Notes under the pieces: model-generated | Told to the model about the DNA's origin: nothing | The model's database searches: none | The model's input: only the letters and a program-made list of their open reading frames with translations | Origin: DASUDX01 sp036275365 | GTDB taxonomy: Bacteria; Pseudomonadota; Gammaproteobacteria; Nevskiales; Nevskiaceae | Direction: 5' to 3' | Assembly (NCBI GenBank): GCA_036275365.1 | Contig: DASUDX010000066.1 | Coordinates: 1 to 23,726 of the forward strand | Length of the DNA: 23,726 nt | Shown: piece after piece, positions 9,914 to 16,136 of the stretch | Layout: each line of letters opens with the position of its first letter | Numbering within the stretch: the stretch's first letter is position 1 | Position numbers and translations under genes: made by a program

Positions 9914-10572
9914 TCGTCGCGCCAGGCCGCCGCGCCGAGGAAGATCAGGCGCAGCTGTCGGACGAAGGTCTCCAGCAGCTCCTCCTCCTGCCGGCTCGGG
10001 CTCTCGGGCAGGTCGAGCAACAGCCCGGCGGCGTTGAGCATGGTGTCCACCACCAGCCCGCAGACCATCACCAGGGTGGCGGTGGACAGATGCGGCAGCA
10101 GGTTGAGGCGGCGCAAATCCTGGGCCAGCTCGCTGGCGAAGTGACTGACCTCGGTGCGGATCGCCGCGCGGATCAGCGGCGAGCCGCCGCTGCGCTCGCT
10201 GGCCACGAACAGGAAGGCCAGCCGGTGCTCGCGCACATAGTCGCGGTAGATCGCCACCGAGCGGCGCAGCAGATCCTCGTAATCCCCGCCGCGGGCGCGC
10301 GCCTCGCGCAACAGCCGGCGCAGGGTGCCAGCACCGTCGTCGACCAGCGCCAGACCCAGCTCGTCGAGGTCGCGGAAGTGGCGGTAGAAAGAGGTGGGCA
10401 CCACCCCGGCCTCGCGGGTGATCTCGCGCAGACCGAGGGAAGTGAAGCTGCGTCCCTCGGCCATCAGGCGCAGGGCGGCGTCCAGCAGCGCTTCGCGGGT
10501 GCGCTGCTTGCGCTCACCGCGGGTGGCCAGCAGGCCATCACGCTCGGCGGCAGGGGGCTGGGAACGGGGCAT
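9898..10572 (-). CDS. desT: TetR-family regulator of fatty acid desaturation (DesT/FabR-like)
   Basis: A 224-residue TetR-type repressor. The DNA-binding helix-turn-helix occupies about residues 24-70, with the recognition helix VVPTSFYRHF (57-66); the rest is a helical ligand domain. In Pseudomonas aeruginosa DesT senses the ratio of saturated to unsaturated acyl-CoA and represses desCB; FabR does the related job in E. coli. The assignment rests on the VVPTSFYRHFRDLDELG stretch, typical of this group, and on the divergent desaturase/reductase genes with palindromic sites in between. A possible -10 (TATGCT, minus strand, 10582-10587) lies only about 10 bases before the ATG, so the message may be nearly leaderless. 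Ligand specificity cannot be read from sequence. Confidence 0.88.
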   Translation of the reverse strand: MPRSQPPAAERDGLLATRGERKQRTREALLDAALRLMAEGRSFTSLGLREITREAGVVPTSFYRHFRDLDELGLALVDDGAGTLRRLLREARARGGDYEDLLRRSVAIYRDYVREHRLAFLFVASERSGGSPLIRAAIRTEVSHFASELAQDLRRLNLLPHLSTATLVMVCGLVVDTMLNAAGLLLDLPESPSRQEEELLETFVRQLRLIFLGAAAWRDDQKRS

Positions 10573-10646
10573 GACCGGCCTAGCATACGCGAACCGCTCT
10601 ATTTTCGTTGGACAGTCAGGGTGTTAGCTGTTTTCCTCGGGTTTTC

Positions 10647-10664
10647 GGTGAACAGTTGTTGACT
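10647..10664 (+). promoter_or_regulatory. Upstream DesT-type operator with overlapping -35
   Basis: GGTGAACAGTTGTTGACT is an imperfect palindrome (GTGAACA/TGTTGAC). From memory it differs at only a few positions from the P. aeruginosa DesT site. TTGACT at its right end (10659-10664) is a good -35 for the desC operon, so a bound repressor would cover it. Confidence 0.75.
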
Positions 10665-10678
10665 CATTCTCCGGATTG

Positions 10679-10696
10679 AGTGAACATCTGTTCACA
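10679..10696 (+). promoter_or_regulatory. Downstream DesT-type operator
   Basis: AGTGAACATCTGTTCACA contains a perfect palindrome, GTGAACA-TC-TGTTCAC (10680-10695). Its centre is 32 bp from that of the upstream site, about three helical turns, so two dimers could bind the same face. It covers the likely -10 region of desC (about 10682-10687, poor match) and ends shortly before the ribosome binding site GAGGAG (10701-10706). Confidence 0.75.
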
Positions 10697-10713
10697 CCAA
10701 GAGGAGATCGTCG

Positions 10714-11781
10714 ATGTCCGCTGCCCTGCCCGCCCTGCTGCGTTCGCCCTGGCTGCATCCGCTCAACGACACCGCCGCGCTGGATGATCTGCTGGCGCGC
10801 ATCCGTCCCACCTGGTCGCTGCGCGACATCCGCGCCGAGGTGACCCGGGTGGTCGACGAGACCCCGGATACCCGCAGCTACTGGCTCGCCCCCAACCGCC
10901 TGTGGCGCGGCCATCAGGCCGGCCAGCATGTCCAGCTCAGCCTCGAGCACCGCGGGCGTCGCCTCAGCCGCGCCTACAGCCTGTCCTCGGCTCCCTCGGA
11001 CAGCGGTCTGCGTCTGACCATCAAGCGCCAGCCGGGTGGGCGGATGTCGGGCGCCGTGCACGCCCAGCTGGCCGTCGGCAGCGTGCTGACCCTGGGCCCC
11101 GCCAGCGGTGATTTCGTTCTGCCCGAGGGCCCGGCCCCGCTGTTCCTGCTCGGCGCCGGCAGCGGCATCACTCCGCTGATGGCGATGCTGCGCACGCTCG
11201 CCGTGACCCGGCCGCAGGCCGATGTGGTGCTGCTGCAGATCAGCCGCCGTGCCGAGGACACCATCTTCCGCGCCGAACTGGACGCGCTGCGCAGCCGCCT
11301 GCCCGGGCTGCGCCTGATCCGCCACCTCAGCGCCGAACAGGGTCGCCCGCAGGCCGAGGCGCTGATCGCCGCCGTGGCCGATCTGGGCGCGCGCGAGAGC
11401 TTCATCTGCGGCCCCGATGCCCTGGCCCGCAGCCTGCGCCAGGTCTACGCCGCCCGCGGCTGGAGCGCGCGTTTCCACAGCGAGTCCTTCACCGGGCTGA
11501 GCGTGGAAGCCCTGCCCGCCGGGGAAACGGTGACCGTCCAGGCCGCCAAATCAGAACAGCTGTTCACCACCGATGGCAGCGACAGCCTGCTGGTGGCCGC
11601 CGAGAAGGCGGGGCTGTCCCCCAAGTACGGCTGCCGCATCGGCATCTGCCACAGCTGCAAGTGCGTCAAGCGCAGCGGGGTGGTGGAGAACCTGCTGACC
11701 GGCGAGATCAGCGATCGCCCGGACCAGCCGATCCAGCTCTGCATCAGCCGTGCCCGCTCCGCCCTTGCCCTCGATCTGTAA
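10714..11781 (+). CDS. desC: Ferredoxin-NADP reductase type electron donor for the desaturase (DesC-like)
   Basis: A 355-residue fusion of a flavin reductase and a plant-type ferredoxin, expected to carry electrons from NADPH to the DesB desaturase. The FAD motif is RAYSLSS (86-92), the nucleotide motif GAGSGITPLMAM (147-158), and the C-terminal 2Fe-2S domain has Cys307, Cys312, Cys315 and Cys343 (CRIGICHSC, then LCIS), the CX4CX2C...C pattern. The N-terminal 40 residues resemble those of P. aeruginosa DesC-type reductases. The ATG at 10714 has the ribosome binding site GAGGAG 7 bases upstream. It is first in a two-gene operon with the desaturase, 25 bases apart, and faces desT across two operators, so induction when saturated acyl-CoA is high is the expected control. 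Confidence 0.93.
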   Translation: MSAALPALLRSPWLHPLNDTAALDDLLARIRPTWSLRDIRAEVTRVVDETPDTRSYWLAPNRLWRGHQAGQHVQLSLEHRGRRLSRAYSLSSAPSDSGLRLTIKRQPGGRMSGAVHAQLAVGSVLTLGPASGDFVLPEGPAPLFLLGAGSGITPLMAMLRTLAVTRPQADVVLLQISRRAEDTIFRAELDALRSRLPGLRLIRHLSAEQGRPQAEALIAAVADLGARESFICGPDALARSLRQVYAARGWSARFHSESFTGLSVEALPAGETVTVQAAKSEQLFTTDGSDSLLVAAEKAGLSPKYGCRIGICHSCKCVKRSGVVENLLTGEISDRPDQPIQLCISRARSALALDL

Positions 11782-11806
11782 GCCCGACCCGACTCCGGAG
11801 ACCCCC

Positions 11807-12913
11807 ATGCGCCCCACCCTCTCCCTCAGCCGCGCCCAGATCGACGAGATCGAGCGTGAGTTCGATGCCCTGCGCAACCAGGTGCTGGCCGATCTCGGCG
11901 AGCGCGACGCCCAGCACATCCGTCGCACCCTGAAGCTGGCGCAGAGCTGCGCCATTGCCGGCCGCGGCCTGCTGATGTTCGGCTTCACCCCGGTCTCCTG
12001 GGCTCTGGGCGTGGCGGCGCTGTCCACCGCCAAGATCCTCGAGAACATGGAGATCGGCCACAACGTCATGCACGGTCAGTACGACTGGATGGACGACCCG
12101 CGCCTGCAGTCGCAGACCTACGACTGGGACAATGTCTGCGACGGCGAGGACTGGCGCCAGTCGCACAATGTCACCCACCACACCTGGACCAATGTGCTGG
12201 GCAAGGACCCGGATGTGGGCTACGGCGTGCTGCGGGTCAGCGAATCGCAGGGCTGGCGCCCGCGCTACTTCTTCCAGCCGGTGTGGAACGGCCTGCTGAG
12301 CCTGTGGTTCCAGTGGGGCGTGGGCGTGCACCAGATGGATCTGGCCAACCGTCTCTACACCGCCGAAGGCCGCGCCGAGCTCAAGAAGACCAGCGCGCCC
12401 TTCCTGCGCAAGGCGCGCAAGCAGCTGGTCAAGGACTATGTGCTGTTTCCGGCGCTGGCGCTGTGGAATGCCCCGCGCGTGCTGCTCGGCAATCTGGCCG
12501 CCAATGGCATCCGCAATGTGTGGAGCAATGTGATCATCTTCTGCGGCCACTTCCCGGAAGGCACCCGCGTCTACACCGAGGCCGAGATCGCCAACGAAAC
12601 CCGTGGCGACTGGTATGTGCGGCAGATGCAGGGCTCGGCCAACATCGAGGGCGGCCGCTGGTTCCATCTGCTGAGCGGGCATCTCTCCCACCAGATCGAG
12701 CACCACCTGTTCCCGGATCTGCCGGCGCACCGCTATCCGGAAATCGCCGCAAAGGTGCGCGAGGTCTGCGAGCGCCATGGCATTCCCTACAACACCGGCA
12801 GTTTCGGGCGGCAGTATGGGAGCGTGGTGAAGCGCCTGTTCAAGCTGGCGCTGCCGCGCTCGCGCGACCGCGACGCCGGCCCCGGGCCGGCTCGCGAACT
12901 GGCCGCCGCCTGA
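11807..12913 (+). CDS. desB: Membrane fatty acyl desaturase (DesB-like, delta-9 type)
   Basis: A 368-residue membrane di-iron desaturase. The three histidine boxes are visible: HNVMH (85-89), HNVTHH (120-125) and HQIEHH (295-300), the last of the QxxHH type. Hydrophobic segments lie around residues 48-70 and 170-190. By analogy with P. aeruginosa it should place a cis-9 double bond in saturated acyl-CoA from outside fatty acids, using electrons from DesC. Regiospecificity cannot be proven here. The ATG at 11807 has CGGAG (11796-11800) at good distance. The C-terminus ends in a basic, Ala-rich tail. One of only three ACGT tetranucleotides I found in the window lies in the first histidine box (12063-12066). 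Confidence 0.94.
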   Translation: MRPTLSLSRAQIDEIEREFDALRNQVLADLGERDAQHIRRTLKLAQSCAIAGRGLLMFGFTPVSWALGVAALSTAKILENMEIGHNVMHGQYDWMDDPRLQSQTYDWDNVCDGEDWRQSHNVTHHTWTNVLGKDPDVGYGVLRVSESQGWRPRYFFQPVWNGLLSLWFQWGVGVHQMDLANRLYTAEGRAELKKTSAPFLRKARKQLVKDYVLFPALALWNAPRVLLGNLAANGIRNVWSNVIIFCGHFPEGTRVYTEAEIANETRGDWYVRQMQGSANIEGGRWFHLLSGHLSHQIEHHLFPDLPAHRYPEIAAKVREVCERHGIPYNTGSFGRQYGSVVKRLFKLALPRSRDRDAGPGPARELAAA

Positions 12914-12949
12914 GCTAGGCTGCGGCGCCGTTTGTCACCGCGCCCCGCC

Positions 12950-13402
12950 ATGAATCGCCTGCAGCGTCTGCAACTGACCGTCGACCTGATCATCGAAGCC
13001 GTGGACCGCGGCGCAACCTCGGTGGAGCAGATCCACCAGTCCATCGCCAGCCTGCCCTTCGAGGCCCTGGAGAAGACCGGACTGCTCCGCGCCCCGCGGC
13101 AGCGGCTGAAGGACCAGCACGACCGCAGCGTCGGGGCGGTCTACACCGCCATCCGCCGCCTCAACAAGCAGATCGGCCAGCTGGTATCCGACCAGATCGA
13201 GAACCTGGAGGAGGGCCAGCAGGCCTCGGCGGTACTGCGAGAGAAGCTGCTGGCGGTGAAGGCCGAGGCGGCGGCCCAGCAGCCGGCGCGCCCGCGCAGC
13301 CGGCCAGTGCGCGATCCGGCCCCCCGCCGTGCCGAGCCCGCCGGGGGCAGGCCGCCGCGCGGAGCGCGGGGCGCGGCCCGCGGGGCACGCAAACCTCGAT
13401 AA
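12950..13402 (+). CDS. Conserved-looking hypothetical protein with basic tail
   Basis: A 150-residue protein I cannot assign. Residues 1-105 look helical and water-soluble (NRLQRLQLTVDLIIEAVDRG, then a stretch with regularly spaced Leu/Val and charged residues, for example RLNKQIGQLVSDQIENLEEG), suggesting a helical bundle or coiled coil. From about 110 the tail is low-complexity Arg/Pro/Ala/Gly (RPRSRPVRDPAPRRAEP, later RGARGAARGARKPR), likely disordered and able to bind nucleic acid or polyanions. The ATG at 12950 is preferred to the GTG at 12932, but no strong ribosome binding site is seen. It lies 36 bases behind desB and might be read from the desCB promoter; that is inference. Confidence 0.7.
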   Translation: MNRLQRLQLTVDLIIEAVDRGATSVEQIHQSIASLPFEALEKTGLLRAPRQRLKDQHDRSVGAVYTAIRRLNKQIGQLVSDQIENLEEGQQASAVLREKLLAVKAEAAAQQPARPRSRPVRDPAPRRAEPAGGRPPRGARGAARGARKPR

Positions 13403-13426
13403 GCGCGGTCCGTCGCGCGCGCCGGG

Positions 13427-13455
13427 CTGACGGCCGGCGCGCCAGCAGGGATAAT
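13427..13455 (+). promoter_or_regulatory. Likely promoter of the PEBP gene
   Basis: CTGACG (13427-13432) and GATAAT (13450-13455) are separated by 17 bases, each close to the sigma-70 consensus. The -35 falls in the loop of a perfect 9-bp GC-only hairpin (GCGCGCCGG 13417-13425 with CCGGCGCGC 13434-13442), which has no T tract. The leader would be about 83 nt. Confidence 0.5.
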
Positions 13456-13545
13456 GCCGACCCGTGACCGACGGCTGCGCCTGCGTCCCGTGCACGGGCG
13501 CCACCCGGTCTTGCCGATCCAACAAGAACGAACCCGGGTGGCGAC

Positions 13546-14178
13546 ATGAAACTCACCAGCAAGACCTTCGAGCCCAACGGCCTGATCCCCGGCCGCTGCG
13601 CCTTTGCCGTCAAGGCGCCCAAGGGCCATGTCAAGCTCTCGGACAACCTCAACCCGGAGCTGAGCTGGACCGGCGCTCCGGCCGGCACCCGCAGCTTCGC
13701 CCTGCTCTGCATCGATCCGGATGCGCCGACCCGGGCGGACGATGTCAATGTCGAGGGCCGCGAGGTGCCGCTGAAGCTGCCGCGCGCCCATTTCGTCCAC
13801 TGGGCGATGGTGGACATTCCGGCCAGCTGCAGCCAGATCGAGGAAGGAACCTGCTCGCGCGGGGTGAGTGCCGGCGGCAAGACCGCTCCGGCCGGCCCCG
13901 AGGGCAGCCGCCAGGGCCTCAACGATTACACCGGCTGGTTCGCCAAGGACCCCGCCATGAAGGGTCTCTACCGCGGCTATGACGGCCCCTGCCCGCCTTG
14001 GAACGACTCGGTGCCGCATCACTACCGCTTCGAGCTGTACGCCCTGGATCTGGAGCGCTGCCCGGTGGAGGGAGACTTCACCGCCGCCCAGGTGCAGGCC
14101 GCCATCCACGGGCATGTGCTGGCCAGCGCCCAGATCACCGGCCGCTACAGCCTCAACCCGCGCATCCGTCTGCTCTAG
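13546..14178 (+). CDS. PEBP family protein (YbhB/YbcL type)
   Basis: A 210-residue phosphatidylethanolamine-binding-fold protein. The conserved anion-pocket motifs are DPDAPTRAD (Asp57, Asp59), HWAMVDIP (His85) and GYDGPCPPWND (144-154). There is no signal peptide, so it is probably cytosolic. It is somewhat longer than E. coli YbhB (158 residues), mainly through an insert after the first motif (VNVEGREVPLKLPR) and a longer middle part; this fits a known longer subgroup as far as I recall. Bacterial members have no firmly established function. The ATG at 13546 gives the family-type start MKLTSKTFEPNG and is preceded by GGGTGGCGAC. It stands alone, with its own promoter candidate. Confidence 0.92.
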   Translation: MKLTSKTFEPNGLIPGRCAFAVKAPKGHVKLSDNLNPELSWTGAPAGTRSFALLCIDPDAPTRADDVNVEGREVPLKLPRAHFVHWAMVDIPASCSQIEEGTCSRGVSAGGKTAPAGPEGSRQGLNDYTGWFAKDPAMKGLYRGYDGPCPPWNDSVPHHYRFELYALDLERCPVEGDFTAAQVQAAIHGHVLASAQITGRYSLNPRIRLL

Positions 14179-14190
14179 AGCTTCACCAGG

Positions 14191-14230
14191 GTTTCTCCGG
14201 AACTTCTCCGCGGTTTCTCCGCGCGTTTCC
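14191..14230 (+). repeat. Short direct repeats TTTCTCCG
   Basis: Directly behind the PEBP stop, TTTCTCCGG (14192-14200), CTTCTCCGCGG (14203-14213) and TTTCTCCGCGCG (14214-14225), ending in TTTCC, form three imperfect repeats with an 11-bp period. The rest of the 113-bp gap to the next gene holds nothing I recognise; no terminator hairpin is visible. Confidence 0.55.
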
Positions 14231-14291
14231 ACGGCTGCGGTCGCGGGACGCTGGGCAGGCCCCTCCCGACCCGGGGATTCGCCGCCGACAC

Positions 14292-14776
14292 TCAGCGAGC
14301 GCCGGCGGTAGCCGGCGGCGTAGCGACATAGGCACGGGCGCGGGCCAGCAGCGCCGAGGGCTCGCCCGGCTGGCGATCCTGCAGCGGGCGGACCTTCACC
14401 AAGGATTCGATCTGCGCATAGGCCGCCGGGTCCAAGGCAATGAAACCCGCCTCCGTGGTGATGCCCGCCGGGCTGATCGGCAGCTGGGTGATCTGGCCGC
14501 CCTGACCCAGCAGCACGGTGTAGCGCGGCTCGGTAATCGGCGTGGGCACAGGCTGCGGCGCAGCCTGCAGCTGCGCGATCAGCACCGCCGCCAGCTGCTC
14601 GCCGGTGGAGACGAAGGCTGGCCAGGTGCCGTACCAGAGCGTCTGGTCCTCCCAGAGCACCGCGATCCGGCTGCCCTTGGCGGTGGGAGATGGACCGCCG
14701 TCAGACCCGGCAGAGAAGGGAGCGAGCAGGGCCACCAGCAGGAGACCGCGCAGAAAGGTTGGGACCCTGAGCGCAC
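14292..14776 (-). CDS. Unknown exported protein divergent from lexA; start unclear
   Basis: The frame ending at 14292 encodes about 155 residues that look real: a hydrophobic, signal-like segment (FLRGLLLVALLAPFSAG) followed by SRIAVLWEDQTLWYGTWPAF, a Pro-rich middle and a C-terminal part ending ARAYVATPPATAGAR. I do not recognise the family. No ATG, GTG or TTG occurs in this frame between the signal-like segment and the lexA start region; the first GTG upstream (14942) would lie antisense inside lexA. CTG codons exist at 14753 and 14795. A GTG at 14776 lies in another frame and would join this one if a single base were added in the CCC run (14761-14763), giving MRSGSPTFLRGLLL. The end at 14776 is therefore approximate. 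Its promoter would sit at or near the LexA box (TATATT on the minus strand within it). Confidence 0.5.
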
Positions 14777-14873
14777 GCCGGTGTACAGGAGACAGATCCG
14801 GCCTGCACCGCTGCCGCCGGCCTGAGCAGCCGGCCTGGACGCCGGCCAGACCGGCCTTGCCGTTGGGAGTGGA

Positions 14874-14889
14874 CTGTATAAATATACAG
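14874..14889 (+). promoter_or_regulatory. LexA box (SOS operator)
   Basis: CTGTATAAATATACAG matches the E. coli-type consensus CTGT-N8-ACAG at all eight conserved positions, with a fully AT core. It ends five bases before the lexA ATG. The TATAAA inside the box (14877-14882) can serve as the -10, which would leave a leader of only about five bases, and no ribosome binding site is visible. On the other strand TATATT could be the -10 of the divergent gene. Confidence 0.93.
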
Positions 14890-14894
14890 CTCCC

Positions 14895-15506
14895 ATGCTC
14901 ACCCCCCGCCAGCAGCAGATCCTCGCCTTCCTGCGTCGCCACCAGGCCGAGCGCGGCGCCCCGCCCACCCGCGCCGAGCTGATGGCGGCCTTCGGCTTCC
15001 GTTCCCCCACCGCCGCCGAGGACCACCTGCGCGCCCTGGCGCGCAAGGGGGCGATCGAGCTGCGCGCCGGCACCGCCCGCGGCATCCGCCTGCTGGAGCC
15101 CGAGGAGCCGGCCGAGGGCCTGCCGCTGATCGGCCGGGTGGCGGCCGGGCGGCCGCTGCTGGACGAGGCCCTGATCGAGCGGCGCATCGCGGTGGATCCG
15201 GCCACCTTCCGCCCGCGTGCCGATTTCTTCCTCAGCGTGCGCGGCGAGTCGATGCGCGATGCCGGCATTCTCGATGGCGACTGGCTGGCGGTGGCCCGCA
15301 CCGAGACCGCCGAGAACGGCTGGATCGTGGTGGCGCGGGTCGACGAGGCGGTCACCGTCAAGCGCTTCCAGCGTCGCGGCGAGCGGGTGCGCCTGCTGGC
15401 GGCCAACCCGGCGTTCGCGCCGATCGAGATCGATCTGGCGCGGCAGAGCCTGCGCATCGAAGGGCGCGCGGTGGGGCTGATCCGCCCGGGCGGGTTTGCA
15501 GAATGA
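14895..15506 (+). CDS. lexA: LexA repressor heading the imuA-imuB-dnaE2 operon
   Basis: The SOS repressor, 203 residues. The N-terminal winged helix includes PPTRAELMAAFGFRSPTAAEDHL, close to the E. coli recognition region, which suits the CTGT-N8-ACAG box upstream. The RecA-stimulated self-cleavage site is Ala84-Gly85 (GRVAAGRPLL), and the catalytic dyad is Ser119 (GESMRDAG) and Lys156 (AVTVKRF); all three numbers equal those of E. coli. It should repress its own operon through the box. Many bacteria with this cassette have a second lexA elsewhere, so this may be a lexA2-type copy; that cannot be judged here. The ATG at 14895 gives the conserved LTPRQQQIL start. The stop overlaps imuA by four bases (ATGA). 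Confidence 0.96.
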   Translation: MLTPRQQQILAFLRRHQAERGAPPTRAELMAAFGFRSPTAAEDHLRALARKGAIELRAGTARGIRLLEPEEPAEGLPLIGRVAAGRPLLDEALIERRIAVDPATFRPRADFFLSVRGESMRDAGILDGDWLAVARTETAENGWIVVARVDEAVTVKRFQRRGERVRLLAANPAFAPIEIDLARQSLRIEGRAVGLIRPGGFAE

Positions 15507-16120
15507 GCGCCCTGCAGCCCCGCGCGGCGCTCCCGGCGGCGCTGCGCAGCCGGCTCTGGCGCGCCACCGAACAGGCCGCCCAGCCGGCCCGCAGCAGCGG
15601 TCACGCAACCCTGGACGCGGTGCTGCCCGGCGGCGGCTGGCCGCTGGGGGCGGTCAGCGAAATCCTCCACCCGGGCCCCGGCCATGGCGAGCTGAGCCTG
15701 TGCCTGCCAGCGCTGGCGGCGCTGGCCCGCGAGGGCCGGGCGATCGGCTGTGTGGCCGCGCCGGCGCGGCCCTATGCCCCGGGTCTGGTGCAGGCCGGAC
15801 TGCCGCTCTCGCAGCTGGTCTGCGTCGAAGCGCCGGACACCGGGCTCGCCCTGTGGAGCGCCGAGCAGCTGCTGCGCGCCGAGGTGGGCGGTCTGCTGCT
15901 GTGGGCCGACCGGGTGGAGGCGGCGGCCCTGCGCCGTCTGCAGCTGGCGGCCGAGGAGGCGTCCAGCCTGGTGTTCCTGCTGCGCGAGGGTCAGGCCCAC
16001 CGCGAGGCCAGCACCGCCGCCCTGCGCCTGTGGCTGGAACGCCGTGCGGAGGGCCTGCAGCTGCAGGTGCTCAAGTGCCGCGGCGCCGTGCCGCGCGGCG
16101 GCTTGCGGCTGTCGGCCTGA
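15503..16120 (+). CDS. imuA: ImuA, RecA/SulA-like mutasome component
   Basis: A 205-residue protein of the ImuA family, a RecA-fold relative needed for damage-induced mutagenesis together with ImuB and DnaE2. The recognisable part is LDAVLPGGGWPLGAVSEIL, followed by HPGPGHGELSL where RecA has its ATP-binding P-loop. The GKS/GKT lysine is missing, as is usual in ImuA, so ATP binding is doubtful. A Walker-B-like strand, GGLLLWADRV, follows. The start codon overlaps the lexA stop, which indicates translational coupling, and imuB begins 16 bases after its stop. Expected control is by the LexA box at 14874. Confidence 0.92.
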   Translation: MSALQPRAALPAALRSRLWRATEQAAQPARSSGHATLDAVLPGGGWPLGAVSEILHPGPGHGELSLCLPALAALAREGRAIGCVAAPARPYAPGLVQAGLPLSQLVCVEAPDTGLALWSAEQLLRAEVGGLLLWADRVEAAALRRLQLAAEEASSLVFLLREGQAHREASTAALRLWLERRAEGLQLQVLKCRGAVPRGGLRLSA

Positions 16121-16136
16121 TGCGGATGGCGCCGCG

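Noticed and set aside
13417..13442. GC-only hairpin as a terminator for the upstream hypothetical gene
   Set aside because: The 9-bp stem is perfect but no T tract follows, and the loop overlaps a promoter-like -35.
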